A stretch of DNA of 64,000 bases from Fictibacillus terranigra (GTDB taxonomy: Bacteria > Bacillota > Bacilli > Bacillales > Fictibacillaceae). The DNA is taken from NCBI RefSeq assembly GCF_030412265.1, contig NZ_JAUHLN010000008.1:23151-87150 (forward strand). The letters are read 5' to 3'. Each line of letters begins with the position of its first letter. The first letter of the stretch is position 1. This document shows positions 45,261 to 55,398 of this stretch, piece after piece. Under the pieces are notes generated by a model that did not search any database, had not been told where the DNA came from, and was given only the letters and a program-made list of their open reading frames with translations. The translations under genes were made by a program, and so were the position numbers.

Positions 45261-45704
45261 ATGGAAGCTGTTTACGAGATTCAACGCATCAAGCAAGTAA
45301 TATCCGAAATTGAAGGAGGGGAGCAGTACCTGGTCCGGTCTCCCCAGGATGGAGCGAGGGTGGCCGCTTCATTTATCGGGGATGATGATCGGGAAGTGTT
45401 CTTCGTCATGTGCCTGAATACGAAGAACCGAGTAATCGCCGTGCATCGGTGCCATGTCGGGGCCCTAAATTCCAGTATCGTTCATCCGAGAGAAGTCTTC
45501 AAATCTGCCATCTTGAATAATGCCTCTTCTATCCTTGTCTATCATCAGCATCCAAGCCAGGACACCATGCCCTCCCGTGAAGATATTGAAGTCACAGGAC
45601 GCTTGGCAGCTGCCGGGAAACTCATCGGTATTGAAGTTCTGGATCACTTAATCATTAATGCCAAGGCTGAGTATACCAGTCTGAAAGAAAAAGGATACCT
45701 ATAA
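45261..45704 (+). CDS. RadC-like JAMM-domain protein
   Basis: 147-aa protein with a JAB1/MPN metalloprotease-type motif HQHPSQDTMPSREDIEVT (HxHP...S..D), the zinc site of the RadC family. It lacks the N-terminal helix-hairpin-helix of chromosomal RadC, as do the short versions found on plasmids and mobile islands, so it is probably an accessory copy. A 3' remnant of the same gene lies at 22213. Confidence 0.85.
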   Translation: MEAVYEIQRIKQVISEIEGGEQYLVRSPQDGARVAASFIGDDDREVFFVMCLNTKNRVIAVHRCHVGALNSSIVHPREVFKSAILNNASSILVYHQHPSQDTMPSREDIEVTGRLAAAGKLIGIEVLDHLIINAKAEYTSLKEKGYL

Positions 45705-45708
45705 TCAT

Positions 45709-45734
45709 GGGAAGGGTTTTACCCTTCCTTTTTT
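45709..45734 (+). terminator. Terminator of the RadC-like gene
   Basis: GGAAGGG/CCCTTCC stem with TTTTA loop and TTTTTT tail. Confidence 0.85.
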
Positions 45735-45974
45735 ATTTTCTTTTATAAAAATCTTTGAGAAGAGCCTGTTGGGCTTTTTCATATTAACGTATATCCGTAT
45801 GCATACATATTTCTTAGAAAGAATAGGAATATCCTCTTGTTAAATTAATCTGATAGATTGAAATACCTACTTCAACAGACATTTAAGGAAAATTTTTTTT
45901 AAATTGGTTTAAACAGGATGTAATGTGTTGTAATATTATAAATAGTTAGAAAACTTAGAGAAAGGGGGCGTCAT

Positions 45975-47006
45975 ATGGCGTCAGTCAAAATGATAGAAGT
46001 CGTTCGTGGTGGAAGGATTGAGAGCACGCACAGCGGCCATGTGGCTGTGGTGAATGCGGAGGGAGAACTTCTCTACTCGTTAGGAGATCCGTTTCGGCCG
46101 ACGTTTGCCCGGTCTTCGGTCAAGCCCATCCAGGCCATACCACTACTTGAGTCGGGAGCAGCCGAAGCTTTTGGCTATGACGAGGCGGACATTGCCTTGA
46201 GCTGTTCTTCACACAGCGGAGAGGCGCAACATACTGATCGCGTTCATGCAATTTTAAAGCGGGCTGGTATTCAGGAGGAGGCCCTTCAATGTGGGACACA
46301 CATTCCCCGCTCGCATGATACATACAAGGAGCTTATCCTAGCAGGCAAAGAGCTCACACCTCTTTATAGCAACTGTTCCGGTAAGCACACCGGAATGCTT
46401 GCAACGGCAAAGTTTCTGGGTGAACCGCTTGAAAGCTATTTTTTGCCGGAGCATCCGGTGCAAAAGAGGATCAAGCGCGTCATGAGCGAATTGGCTGATT
46501 TTCCAGAGGACCAGATCGGCATCGCGGTTGACGGTTGCGGTGTTCCGGTGTTCGAGCTCCCGCTAGAACGTCTGGCTTTTGCCTTTGCCCGCCTTGCCAA
46601 GCCGGAAGCACTCGGCCCTAAAAGGCAAAAGGCAGTGGAGAGGATCACATCAGCGATGATGAAGCATCCGGAAATGGTAGGCGGAACAGGGCGATTTTGC
46701 ACGGATTTTATGAAAACCACAAGAGGGCGCATGTTTGGAAAAGCGGGCGCCGAATCGGTATATTGCATCGGTGATCGCGAAACGGGCCTTGGTATTGCTT
46801 TAAAGATGGAAGATGGCAGTCCAAGAGCGATCCATCCGGCAACAGTCGAAGTATTGAAGCAACTCAACCTGCTGACAGAATCACAGGTGGAAGAGCTCAT
46901 GCACCATTACCGGCCTGAACTAAAGAATGCCCGAAAGGAAACAGTCGGGGAAATTGTAGCATCCTTTGCATTACAAAATGTAAAGACGTTAATAAATCCA
47001 GCATAA
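45975..47006 (+). CDS. L-asparaginase, Rhizobium etli (ReAV) type
   Basis: 343-aa asparaginase of the PF06089 group, unrelated to the AnsA/AnsB fold. Catalytic residues correspond to the ReAV set: S47 and K50 in RSSVKPIQ, C134 and K137 in NCSGKHTGM, C188 in VDGCGVPV. It should hydrolyse asparagine to aspartate and ammonia in the cytosol. It leads an operon with a complete peptide-type ABC importer 16 bp downstream, suggesting the importer supplies asparagine or an asparagine-containing compound (inference). ATG 45975 follows AAAGGGGG. Confidence 0.93.
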   Translation: MASVKMIEVVRGGRIESTHSGHVAVVNAEGELLYSLGDPFRPTFARSSVKPIQAIPLLESGAAEAFGYDEADIALSCSSHSGEAQHTDRVHAILKRAGIQEEALQCGTHIPRSHDTYKELILAGKELTPLYSNCSGKHTGMLATAKFLGEPLESYFLPEHPVQKRIKRVMSELADFPEDQIGIAVDGCGVPVFELPLERLAFAFARLAKPEALGPKRQKAVERITSAMMKHPEMVGGTGRFCTDFMKTTRGRMFGKAGAESVYCIGDRETGLGIALKMEDGSPRAIHPATVEVLKQLNLLTESQVEELMHHYRPELKNARKETVGEIVASFALQNVKTLINPA

Positions 47007-47021
47007 CGAGGGGGATGGGGA

Positions 47022-48626
47022 ATGTTCAAGAAAAGCTTTTTATCGTTTCTGGCAGTTGTTTTCATGGTGAGCATCCTACTTGCGGGCTGTTCGAGCAATC
47101 AGCCGAGCGGTGGGGAAGAAGGACAATCGAATGTTAAAACAAAAGAGATAAAGAAGGAAGGAAAAGACATCACCATCGCGGTCGCGGAAAACTTTATCAG
47201 CATGGACCCGCATGATACGAACGATACCCTTTCCTATTCTGCTCAGAAAACGATGCTTGAAGGGCTGCTCGGCTTTGATAAAGAGATGAAGGTGATTCCG
47301 GTGCTGGCAGAAAGCTATAAAGCAAGCACAAATGCCAAGGTTTTTACGTTTAAATTGAAGCACGGAATCAAATTTCATGACGGCACTCCTTTGAATGCGG
47401 AAGCCGTTAAAGTGAACATCGACCGTCTGGCTGATCCAAACAATAACCTGAAGCGCCACAGCCTTTTTGAAATGGTTGAGAAGACTGAAGCGATCGATGA
47501 GTACACAGTCAAAGTCACCTTGAAGAAGCCGTTTGGTGCGATGATCAACAACTTTGCCCACCCAGCAGCGATGATGATCAGTCCGAAGGCACTTAAAAAA
47601 TACGATAAGGAAGTAGCAAGACACCCCGTAGGCACAGGCCCTTATGTTTTTAAGGAGTGGAAGCCTGGCGACTACCTGAAAGTAGAGAAGAATGCAACCT
47701 ACTGGCAGAAAGACCTTCCGAAGCTTGATTCCATCACGTTTAAGCCAGTTCCTGAAAATGGATCCCGTGTAGCGATGCTCCAGACTGGGGAAGCGGATTT
47801 CATTTATCCAGTGCCGACGGAGCAGGCGAAAGCAATCAACGGGAAAAAGGGGATCGTAGTTGAAAACGATCCGTCCATCGTTGTCCGCTATATGTCCATG
47901 AACACCATGAAGAAGCCGTTCAGCGAAAAGAAGGTGCGACAGGCCATGAACTATGCAGTGAATAAAGAGGCGTTTATGAAAGTCGTCATGCAGGGTTATG
48001 CCGACAAGATGGACTCTGTTATCGCACCAGAAACGCAGTTCTATTCCGCACAGAAAACGTATGACTTTAACATTGAAAAAGCAAAAAAGCTATTGAAAGA
48101 AGCAGGATATGAAAATGGCTTCACCGCAAAAATCTGGGGTTCTAACACATCAAGCGCCCAAAAGGCGATGGAGTTCCTGCAGCAGCAGCTTTCACAGGTT
48201 AACATCAAGCTCAAGATTGAACCTATGGAAGCCGGTACGATGTCTGAAAAAATCTGGTCTGTAGATGATCCAAAGAAAGCGAATATTGAACTGTACTACG
48301 GCGGTTGGTCGCCATCTACCGGTGATGCGGACTGGGGGGTTAGGCCACTTCTCGGAGGCAAGGATGCATTCCCGCCTAAGTCTTACAATACCGCATATTT
48401 TGATAATGGAAAATCAAATGAACTTTTAAATCAAGCTCTTCAAACTGCAGACCCTAAAGTTCGCGAAGAAGCGTACGCAAAGCTTCAAACCTTGCTGTGG
48501 GAGGAAGCACCCTGGGTGTTCCTTTCTGTCGACCATACGATGCTCGGTAAGCGTGAATATTTAAAAGGTGTAACCCTTCTCCCAGATGGTTCATTGACTG
48601 TGACTGACGGAGAAATCGTACAATAA
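47022..48626 (+). CDS. Peptide ABC transporter substrate-binding lipoprotein (SBP_bac_5)
   Basis: 534-aa extracellular binding protein with lipoprotein signal LLAGCSSNQ. Typical family features are ENFISMDPHDTND, FTFKLKHGIKFHDGTPLNAE and RHPVGTGPYVFKEWKPG. It binds peptides, nickel-chelates or other small solutes; with an asparaginase ahead of it, an amide-bearing peptide or opine-like compound is a reasonable guess. It begins the ABC part of the operon. Confidence 0.93.
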   Translation: MFKKSFLSFLAVVFMVSILLAGCSSNQPSGGEEGQSNVKTKEIKKEGKDITIAVAENFISMDPHDTNDTLSYSAQKTMLEGLLGFDKEMKVIPVLAESYKASTNAKVFTFKLKHGIKFHDGTPLNAEAVKVNIDRLADPNNNLKRHSLFEMVEKTEAIDEYTVKVTLKKPFGAMINNFAHPAAMMISPKALKKYDKEVARHPVGTGPYVFKEWKPGDYLKVEKNATYWQKDLPKLDSITFKPVPENGSRVAMLQTGEADFIYPVPTEQAKAINGKKGIVVENDPSIVVRYMSMNTMKKPFSEKKVRQAMNYAVNKEAFMKVVMQGYADKMDSVIAPETQFYSAQKTYDFNIEKAKKLLKEAGYENGFTAKIWGSNTSSAQKAMEFLQQQLSQVNIKLKIEPMEAGTMSEKIWSVDDPKKANIELYYGGWSPSTGDADWGVRPLLGGKDAFPPKSYNTAYFDNGKSNELLNQALQTADPKVREEAYAKLQTLLWEEAPWVFLSVDHTMLGKREYLKGVTLLPDGSLTVTDGEIVQ

Positions 48627-48685
48627 TAGTTTAATTGGGCGCTGGTAACAGCGCTCAATTACTATCCGTTAGGGAGGTAGTCCTA

Positions 48686-49606
48686 TTGTTTCAATACTTT
48701 ATAAAACGGCTTGCAGGCATTATACCGATCCTTATGATTGTTTCGATTTTTATCTTTTTGTTTGTGCATATGATACCCGGTGATCCCGCAAGGCTCGTTG
48801 CCGGGCAGGACGCCACCCAGCAGGATGTAGAGTCGGTGCGCAAGCAACTCGAGCTTGATAAGCCGCTGCATCAGCAGTATCTGTCTTTCGTCACCAATAT
48901 GATCCATGGCGATTTTGGTCATTCTCTAAAGACGAAAAGGCCCGTTATTGAAGAAATCCAGTCTCGTTTTATGCCAACTTTTTGGCTTAGCGTGTGGAGC
49001 ATGGTGTGGGCCGTTCTCTTTGGCCTGTTGATCGGGGTGGTTTCAGCAAGCAAGCGAAACAAGTGGCAGGATTATGCCGGAATGTTTGGTGCGGTAGCGG
49101 GAATTTCACTTCCATCCTTCTGGATGGGCCTTATGCTGATCCAGCTCTTTTCGGTAAAGCTTGGATGGTTTCCGACAGGCGGACTCGATTCCTGGAAGAG
49201 CTACGTTCTTCCATCCCTGACACTAGGGGCAGGTGTCGCAGCCGTCATCGCTCGTTTTACCCGTTCTTCTCTCATGGATATTTTAAAAGAAGATTATATT
49301 CGTACAGGAAGGGCAAAGGGGCTCCATGAAAGAAAAGTGGTCTGGGACCACGGCCTAAAGAATGCGCTGATTCCAGTCGTGACGATGACGGGGCTACAGT
49401 TCGGTTTCCTTCTGGGTGGATCCATTGTTATCGAAACGGTTTTTGGCTGGCCTGGACTCGGTCGCCTTTTGGTCGACTCGGTTTCTTTTCGGGATTATCC
49501 GGTGATCCAGTCCTTGATGCTTTTGTTTGCTCTTGAATTTATCATTATTAATTTAATCGTTGACCTTTTATACGGTGTGATGAATCCACAGATCCGGTAC
49601 GAGTGA
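48686..49606 (+). CDS. Peptide ABC transporter permease, DppB type
   Basis: 306-aa membrane permease. It opens [20 protein letters not shown] and has about six spans with the motif [23 protein letters not shown] 48686 follows AGGGAGG; the frame is open further upstream (in-frame TTG at 48635) but that start has no ribosome site. It pairs with the DppC-type protein. Confidence 0.93.
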   Translation: MFQYFIKRLAGIIPILMIVSIFIFLFVHMIPGDPARLVAGQDATQQDVESVRKQLELDKPLHQQYLSFVTNMIHGDFGHSLKTKRPVIEEIQSRFMPTFWLSVWSMVWAVLFGLLIGVVSASKRNKWQDYAGMFGAVAGISLPSFWMGLMLIQLFSVKLGWFPTGGLDSWKSYVLPSLTLGAGVAAVIARFTRSSLMDILKEDYIRTGRAKGLHERKVVWDHGLKNALIPVVTMTGLQFGFLLGGSIVIETVFGWPGLGRLLVDSVSFRDYPVIQSLMLLFALEFIIINLIVDLLYGVMNPQIRYE

Positions 49607-49620
49607 AGGAGGTATAGAAC

Positions 49621-50538
49621 GTGGTACAGGCAAATTTGGCACATCAGCCCAAGGACAAGACCGAACTGGCCAGACCTCAGCCCGTCCAGGTAAAGGCGCG
49701 CACTCCTCTTTCGGAGTTCTGGCGGAAGTTCAAAAAGCAAAAGATGGCGCTCGTAGCAGGGTCTTTTGTCCTTGCTTTGATGCTTATCGCGTTGGTCGGG
49801 CCTTATATTGCTCCATATAGCTCCAAAGAATTTGATTATGAATCTATCCTTGCAGGCCCGTCTCTCCACCATTGGATGGGGACGGATGCTTACGGCCGTG
49901 ATATATTCAGCCGTGTATTGGAAGGGACGAGAATCTCTCTGTTCGTCGGCCTCTTCTCTGTCTTGTTCGGAGCGCTCGGCGGCACCATTCTCGGCATCAT
50001 TGCTGGTTTCTACGGCAAATGGATCGACAGTGTCATCATGCGAATCTGTGATGTTTTGTTTGCTTTTCCGGGAATCCTGCTTGCTATCGGCATCATTGCT
50101 ATCCTGGGTCCTGGGCTCTCGAACGTCATTATTGCGGTCTCCATTTTCAGTGTTCCGATTTTTGCGCGCATTGTGAGGAGCAGCACCTTGTCGGTGAAAG
50201 CCACGCTTTATGTGGAAGCGACAAAATCTCTTGGCGCAAAAAACAGCCGGTTGATCTGGAAGCATATTTTCCCTGGAACGGTTTCGAGTATCATTGTTTA
50301 CTTCACAATGAGAATTGGCACATCGATTCTGACTGCAGCAAGTTTGAGCTTCCTTGGTCTCGGGGCACAGCCTCCTACACCAGAATGGGGAGCAATGCTC
50401 AGCTCCGGTAGGGATTATTTGAATACGGCACCGCATGTCGTATTTTATCCGGGTATGGCGATTTTCGTGACGGTGCTTGCGTTCAACCTGCTTGGTGACG
50501 GGCTTCGCGATGCGCTTGACCCTAAAATTAAGGATTAA
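49621..50538 (+). CDS. Peptide ABC transporter permease, DppC type
   Basis: 305-aa membrane permease with a polar N-terminal tail of about 45 residues and six spans. The coupling motif [20 protein letters not shown] and the [18 protein letters not shown] stretch are DppC hallmarks. Start GTG 49621 follows GAAGGAGG. The next gene begins 13 bp later. Confidence 0.93.
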   Translation: MVQANLAHQPKDKTELARPQPVQVKARTPLSEFWRKFKKQKMALVAGSFVLALMLIALVGPYIAPYSSKEFDYESILAGPSLHHWMGTDAYGRDIFSRVLEGTRISLFVGLFSVLFGALGGTILGIIAGFYGKWIDSVIMRICDVLFAFPGILLAIGIIAILGPGLSNVIIAVSIFSVPIFARIVRSSTLSVKATLYVEATKSLGAKNSRLIWKHIFPGTVSSIIVYFTMRIGTSILTAASLSFLGLGAQPPTPEWGAMLSSGRDYLNTAPHVVFYPGMAIFVTVLAFNLLGDGLRDALDPKIKD

Positions 50539-50551
50539 AGGGAGCGGTGGC

Positions 50552-51541
50552 ATGAGGGATAAGTTACTGACTATAGAAAACTTGAAAACTCACTTTTTTA
50601 GTGATGATGGTATCGTTCCGGCTGTTGATGGTGTAAATATTACCATAAAAAAAGGGGAAACAGTCGGGATTGTTGGAGAATCCGGCTGCGGTAAAAGTGT
50701 GACCTCGCTTTCCGTTATGCGTCTTTTAAAAGATACGCCAGGAAGAGTCGTTGGCGGTTCCATCCAATTCAAAGGAAAGGACCTGTTATCTCTGTCTGAC
50801 AGAGAAATGAGGAACATCCGCGGGAACGAGATTGCGATGATCTTCCAGGAACCGATGACATCCCTTAATCCTGTCCTGACGATCGGAAGACAGATCAAGG
50901 AGGCTGTCGGTCTCCACCTCGGATTGGAAGGCAAGAAAGCACACGAGCATGTGATCGAAATGCTGAAGCTCGTAGGAATTCCGCGGGCAGAGGAGATTGT
51001 GAACGAGTACCCGCACCAGCTTTCGGGCGGGATGCGGCAGAGGGTCATGATCGCAATGGCGATGTCGTGCAAGCCGAAGCTTCTGATTGCGGATGAACCG
51101 ACGACCGCCCTTGACGTTACGATTCAGGCACAGATTCTTGAGTTGATGAAGAAGTTGAGTGCGGAAGAAGAAACGGCGATCATGCTGATCACTCATGACC
51201 TTGGTGTGGTGGCAGAGATGTGTGACAGGGTGGTCGTCATGTACGCGGGAAAGGTGGTAGAAGAAGCGGATATCTATGAACTATTTGAAAATCCGAAGCA
51301 CCCGTATACAAAGGGTCTCCTTCAGTCTATCCCGAAGCTTCGCGAAAAGAAAAACCGTCTTGGTTCAATTCCGGGCACCGTACCGAATCCGTTAGAACGG
51401 CCACCTGGCTGCAAGTTCGCACCGAGGTGTTCTGAAGTTTTCGACCTCTGCCGGGAAGTGGAACCGGAGTTATTACCGGTTGGAGCTGACCACCAGTGCC
51501 GATGTTTATTGTATCAACGAGACCTGGTTAAGGAGGCATAA
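50552..51541 (+). CDS. Peptide ABC transporter ATPase, DppD type
   Basis: 329-aa ATP-binding protein. Walker A GESGCGKS, signature LSGGMRQR, Walker [13 protein letters not shown], and a C-terminal cysteine cluster ([15 protein letters not shown]) typical of Opp/Dpp ATPases, some of which carry an iron-sulfur cluster. ATG 50552 follows AAGGGAG; the frame extends 5' into the DppC gene, but those starts are not used. Confidence 0.95.
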   Translation: MRDKLLTIENLKTHFFSDDGIVPAVDGVNITIKKGETVGIVGESGCGKSVTSLSVMRLLKDTPGRVVGGSIQFKGKDLLSLSDREMRNIRGNEIAMIFQEPMTSLNPVLTIGRQIKEAVGLHLGLEGKKAHEHVIEMLKLVGIPRAEEIVNEYPHQLSGGMRQRVMIAMAMSCKPKLLIADEPTTALDVTIQAQILELMKKLSAEEETAIMLITHDLGVVAEMCDRVVVMYAGKVVEEADIYELFENPKHPYTKGLLQSIPKLREKKNRLGSIPGTVPNPLERPPGCKFAPRCSEVFDLCREVEPELLPVGADHQCRCLLYQRDLVKEA

Positions 51542-51543
51542 AC

Positions 51544-52515
51544 ATGACCGTCGCCCCATTGATTGAAGTTAAAAATATTAAAAAGTACTTTCCTTATAAA
51601 AAAGGGCTGTTCGGCAAGAAAGGGTTCGTGAAAGCAGTGGACGGTGTTTCCTTTTCCGTAAACAAAGGGGAAACCTTCGGGCTAGTCGGCGAGAGCGGCT
51701 GTGGAAAATCAACAACGGGCCGGATGATTATGAATCTGCTGGAACCAACCGAAGGGGCGATCATCTTTGAAGGGCATGACCTTGGAAGCCTGAACGAGAA
51801 TGAGGTGAGGGATCTTCGCAAGGACTTCCAGATGATTTTCCAGGATCCGTATGCATCCCTCAATCCAAGGATGAGAGTAAAAGAAATCATCGCTGAGCCC
51901 CTCGTGATCCATGGCTTGTTGAATGGAAAACAACGCGAAAAACGGGTCCATGAATTGCTTGAGGTCGTGGGACTGAGTTCATACCATGGAGAGCGTTATC
52001 CCCATGAATTCAGCGGCGGGCAGAGACAAAGAATTGGGATCGCGAGAGCGCTTGCCGTAAATCCAAAACTGATAATCGCTGATGAGCCGGTCTCGGCACT
52101 GGATGTTTCCATCCAGTCTCAAATTCTTAACCTGCTACAGGATCTGCAGGAGGAATTTGGGCTGACCTATGTGTTTATCGCTCATGATTTAAGCGTAGTC
52201 GAACACATCAGCAGCCGGATCGGGGTAATGTACCTTGGCCGGATGGTCGAGCTGGCGGACAAGGATTCCCTCTATGAAGAGCCGCTCCATCCATATACAC
52301 AGTCGTTGATCTCAGCGGTTCCGATTCCGAATCCGAGGATAAAGCGTGAGCGGATTGTATTGCAGGGAGATATTCCAAGTCCATCGAACCCGCCCTCAGG
52401 GTGTACCTTCCATACGCGCTGCCCATTTGTGACGGATCTTTGTAAATCGCAGATTCCAGCCTTTAAAGAAACGCGCCCTGGACATTTTACGGCATGCCAT
52501 CTATACAACGACTGA
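51544..52515 (+). CDS. Peptide ABC transporter ATPase, DppF type
   Basis: 323-aa ATP-binding partner. Walker A GESGCGKS, signature FSGGQRQR, Walker [13 protein letters not shown] and the C-terminal [15 protein letters not shown] cluster. It starts two bases after the DppD stop and completes the five-gene importer. Confidence 0.95.
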   Translation: MTVAPLIEVKNIKKYFPYKKGLFGKKGFVKAVDGVSFSVNKGETFGLVGESGCGKSTTGRMIMNLLEPTEGAIIFEGHDLGSLNENEVRDLRKDFQMIFQDPYASLNPRMRVKEIIAEPLVIHGLLNGKQREKRVHELLEVVGLSSYHGERYPHEFSGGQRQRIGIARALAVNPKLIIADEPVSALDVSIQSQILNLLQDLQEEFGLTYVFIAHDLSVVEHISSRIGVMYLGRMVELADKDSLYEEPLHPYTQSLISAVPIPNPRIKRERIVLQGDIPSPSNPPSGCTFHTRCPFVTDLCKSQIPAFKETRPGHFTACHLYND

Positions 52516-52543
52516 CAGAACGACCCATAAAGCAGGTGGAGGA

Positions 52544-54241
52544 ATGGATCGAAAGCTAGTAATCATTACGATCGAAGAGGAATACATGTCACTGATCTCC
52601 AAACAAATGGTTGATATCGTCGGTGATATGGTTCAAGTGCGATCAATTACTGTAAAAGATTTACAAACAAATACAGTGGAGCCCGGTGATATTGTATTAT
52701 TATCGGGCCCTTTTTTAAAAGAGCTCGTGAAGCCTTATTTGTATGATGGAACCGTATGCCTTATTGGCAAGCGTTCGGTTAACATCGTCAATTTGAAAAA
52801 AGTGATCGACCTTTCGAAAGGGCAACATATCCTAGTCGTGAATGACAATAGGATCAACACGGAACAAACAGTGGAGACCCTTCAGGAAATCGTCTTTGAG
52901 CACACCTATTACCCATACTATCCTGATCAGCCGCTACCAGGTAAAATCGACTATGTGTTGACGCCCGGTGAAAAGCACCTTGTGCCGACAGGATTGGCAG
53001 AAGTGATTGATATTGGCCCCCGTGTGGTGGCTCTTGAGACCGTGTATGAGCTGTTTCAAGTTCTTGGGTTAGAGGATAAGCACTCGTTGGTGATTAAGCG
53101 CTACATGAAGTCCCTTCTTTCGATTACGAAAGTGGAAAAGCAAAGGGAATACTTTCGAAACATCACGGAAAACGCAAACGCGCAGAATACTGCACGCTTT
53201 ACGTTTGGCAGAATCGTTGCCTTCAATCCAGTGATGAAGAGTGTTATAGAAAGTGCCCGGAATGCGGCAAAAGTGAGCTGTCCAATTTACATAACAGGAG
53301 AGACAGGTACAGGGAAGAGTGTGATTGCTGAAGCGATTTATAATGGTTCGGGGTCTAGCAGAGGACCATTCTTATCTCTGAACTGTTCGACGAGAACCGT
53401 TGAGATGTTGGAGAAAGATCTTTTCGGCGAAGAGTCGGAGGAGGGCTGCCTTCCTGGTTTTATTGAGAGGGCAGATGGTGGCACGCTTCTATTAAAAACA
53501 GTGGAAGGTCTTTCACTTTCGATACAAGCAAAACTCCTGCATCTCCTAGAAACAGGTGAATTCTTGAGGAAAGGCGGACAGTATCCTGTCAAGGCGGATG
53601 TTCGGATAATCACAACGAGCTCCGAGGACCTGCTTAGGTTAGTCACCGAAGAAAAGTTCCGAAGGGATTTGTATTTTCAACTCTCCGCACTCACGCTGTC
53701 GCTGCCATCTCTAAAGACGAGGAAAGAAGATATCGTACCACTCGTGGAAAGCTTCAAGAAGTCGCTTAACAAAGAGAAAATAGTGTTTACCCCGTGTGCC
53801 ATTGAATCAATGCAAGAGTATGAATGGCCAGGCAATGTGCGCGAGCTTCATAATGTTGTCTATTATTGTGTCTGCCTCGGCAAGAAAAAAATAGAGAAAC
53901 AAGATCTTCCTCATTTTGTAAAAGGGGAGGGGAAAACAGGTAGGGATGAAGGAGCAGAGGATGAACGCATCATCCAAAAGATCGAGGAGCACGGGTTTTT
54001 GGATGAGAGCCTGTTAATATTGCAAATCTTTGCAGAAGGTAAGAAGAAGCGTGAGTCGTATGGCAGGCCGACTGTAGCGTCGATGCTAAAGACAAAAGGT
54101 ATCCTGCTTACCGAACAGCAGCTGAGGATGAGGCTTCAGGTGTTGGGGGAACTCGGGCTCCTGCTTATTAGACAGGGTCGCGCTGGCACGACGATTTCCC
54201 GCAATGGGGAGCAATTCCTGCAAAATATGGTGAAAACTTAA
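52544..54241 (+). CDS. AAA+ (NtrC-fold) regulator lacking GAFTGA and Walker B acidic residues
   Basis: 565-aa protein built like a PrpR/AcoR-type regulator: an N-terminal sensory part (about 1-200), an AAA+ domain with intact Walker A (GETGTGKS, about 253-260) and a C-terminal winged-helix-like tail instead of Fis HTH. Where activators have GAFTGA this one reads LFGEESEEGCLPGF, so the sigma-54 contact loop is missing. Walker B reads GGTLLLKTVEG where the norm is GGTLFLDEIGE, so both acidic residues are replaced (K and T). It probably binds but does not hydrolyse ATP and should act without sigma-54. It lies 28 bp after the ABC/asparaginase operon and may regulate it (inference). Confidence 0.88.
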   Translation: MDRKLVIITIEEEYMSLISKQMVDIVGDMVQVRSITVKDLQTNTVEPGDIVLLSGPFLKELVKPYLYDGTVCLIGKRSVNIVNLKKVIDLSKGQHILVVNDNRINTEQTVETLQEIVFEHTYYPYYPDQPLPGKIDYVLTPGEKHLVPTGLAEVIDIGPRVVALETVYELFQVLGLEDKHSLVIKRYMKSLLSITKVEKQREYFRNITENANAQNTARFTFGRIVAFNPVMKSVIESARNAAKVSCPIYITGETGTGKSVIAEAIYNGSGSSRGPFLSLNCSTRTVEMLEKDLFGEESEEGCLPGFIERADGGTLLLKTVEGLSLSIQAKLLHLLETGEFLRKGGQYPVKADVRIITTSSEDLLRLVTEEKFRRDLYFQLSALTLSLPSLKTRKEDIVPLVESFKKSLNKEKIVFTPCAIESMQEYEWPGNVRELHNVVYYCVCLGKKKIEKQDLPHFVKGEGKTGRDEGAEDERIIQKIEEHGFLDESLLILQIFAEGKKKRESYGRPTVASMLKTKGILLTEQQLRMRLQVLGELGLLLIRQGRAGTTISRNGEQFLQNMVKT

Positions 54242-54614
54242 TCATGAAGAAAACAGAACAGAGCGGGAGAAATCTCGCTTCTTTAATGGGCTTTACCAAA
54301 AAGATGTTAAGGTTTTCTCGTCGGAAGTGAAACCCATTAGCAGTTACTATGACCTATTGATAATCGCGGGATGATGCTCAAGCAAAAATGCATTAAACAC
54401 AAAGTTACATGTTTAGAAAAAGACTTAATTGATTTAAGGGAAACACAGATTTTGGAAAGTTGAATTTAGAAAAGTTGTTATTTATGGTGGAATACAGAGG
54501 ATATGTTACAAATCCTAATCATCCTGATTTAAACTTACACCAATTAGTGACGATATTATAAGGTAAAAGTCGTATAATAAGATATGAAAAAACTAGTGAA
54601 GGGTGGCAAACACC
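54242..54614. other. Gap after the AAA+ regulator
   Basis: A weak hairpin (AGCGGGAG / CTCGCT) at about 54261-54280 may terminate the preceding operon. The rest contains no supported gene. Confidence 0.4.
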
Positions 54615-54977
54615 ATGAGTAAAGTCAAAACACTAGAATATAGTTTTGCACTTCAATCATTTCTAAATAAAGTTCAGAAGGAATATGTATATCAGAAAAA
54701 TGGAGGAACCTCTTACCGAGAAACCACCTCAGAGTTATCTTTACATTTAGCACACCAAGTAAATGACATTGTACCATTTTTGGATAGGGATAGGGCAAAA
54801 ACAACTGTAGAAACCTTGAGACCTGAGCTAGATAAGTATCGCAAGGAAGATATGGCTAAATTCTTGTATTATGTTGCGAAAGACCTCAATGGTAATGCCA
54901 CACTATCACAGGATGTTTTAAATTACGTCAATCAAAAAAGAAAAAACAGAAGACCACTATCTTTTGTTAAAGCATAA
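54615..54977 (+). CDS. Hypothetical protein, 120 aa
   Basis: Small, charged, probably cytosolic and mostly helical protein (starts MSKVKTLEYSFALQSFLNKV). ATG 54615 is preceded by GAAGGGTGG. I do not recognise the family. It sits alone between the AAA+ regulator and a stretch of degraded sequence. Confidence 0.5.
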   Translation: MSKVKTLEYSFALQSFLNKVQKEYVYQKNGGTSYRETTSELSLHLAHQVNDIVPFLDRDRAKTTVETLRPELDKYRKEDMAKFLYYVAKDLNGNATLSQDVLNYVNQKRKNRRPLSFVKA

Positions 54978-55249
54978 AAGAAAAAGAGCCCTAATAATTA
55001 TCTTTTCAGCATTGTGGCATCCCTGAATGAAGATGTTTCACTTAATTCTGAAAGATTTTTACAAGATAAAGGGGAACAATACCGTTCAGGTTATATTAGT
55101 CTTCGCCACAAATTTCAACAGGCAGTATTGGTCGGGCACTTCATTTACAATGTCTAAAGATCCACGTAATTTTTTTCAACGGTTTGCAATTAGCCATAAC
55201 AATACAGGTATCTTTAATAAATATCATTTTATTAGAGAGTGCTACAAAA
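54978..55249. other. Gap with a possible gene fragment
   Basis: One plus-strand frame (about 55014-55158) reads LNEDVSLNSERFLQDKGEQY and ends LVGHFIYNV before a stop, without a ribosome site. It may be the tail of a lost gene. Confidence 0.3.
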
Positions 55250-55276
55250 GGCCGAACTAAATCGGTCTTTTTTTTT
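55250..55276 (+). terminator. Rho-independent terminator
   Basis: GGCCGA/TCGGTC stem with ACTAAA loop followed by about ten T. Confidence 0.75.
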
Positions 55277-55286
55277 GGTAATAACA

Positions 55287-55324
55287 CAAAAAGCAGAGTG
55301 AATTCATATGCGAATTACCCTGCT
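55287..55324 (-). terminator. Terminator of the sulfatase operon
   Basis: On the minus strand AGCAGGGTAATTC / GAATTCACTCTGCT imperfect stem followed by TTTTTGTG, about 75 bp after the last gene of the sulfatase operon. Confidence 0.6.
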
Positions 55325-55398
55325 ATTATATGTGTTTTTATAGTTGAGGGTACTCCAAAAGTGGCTTGAAAGTTTAAAGGACTTTTATTTTGTATTAA

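Noticed and set aside
49495..50553. 352-aa antisense frame opposite the DppC-type gene
   Set aside because: It is a low-complexity, Arg/Asn/Cys-rich shadow without motifs; the plus-strand permease is clear.
55027..55260. 77-aa open frame
   Set aside because: It runs into a terminator hairpin, lacks a ribosome site and shows no domain.
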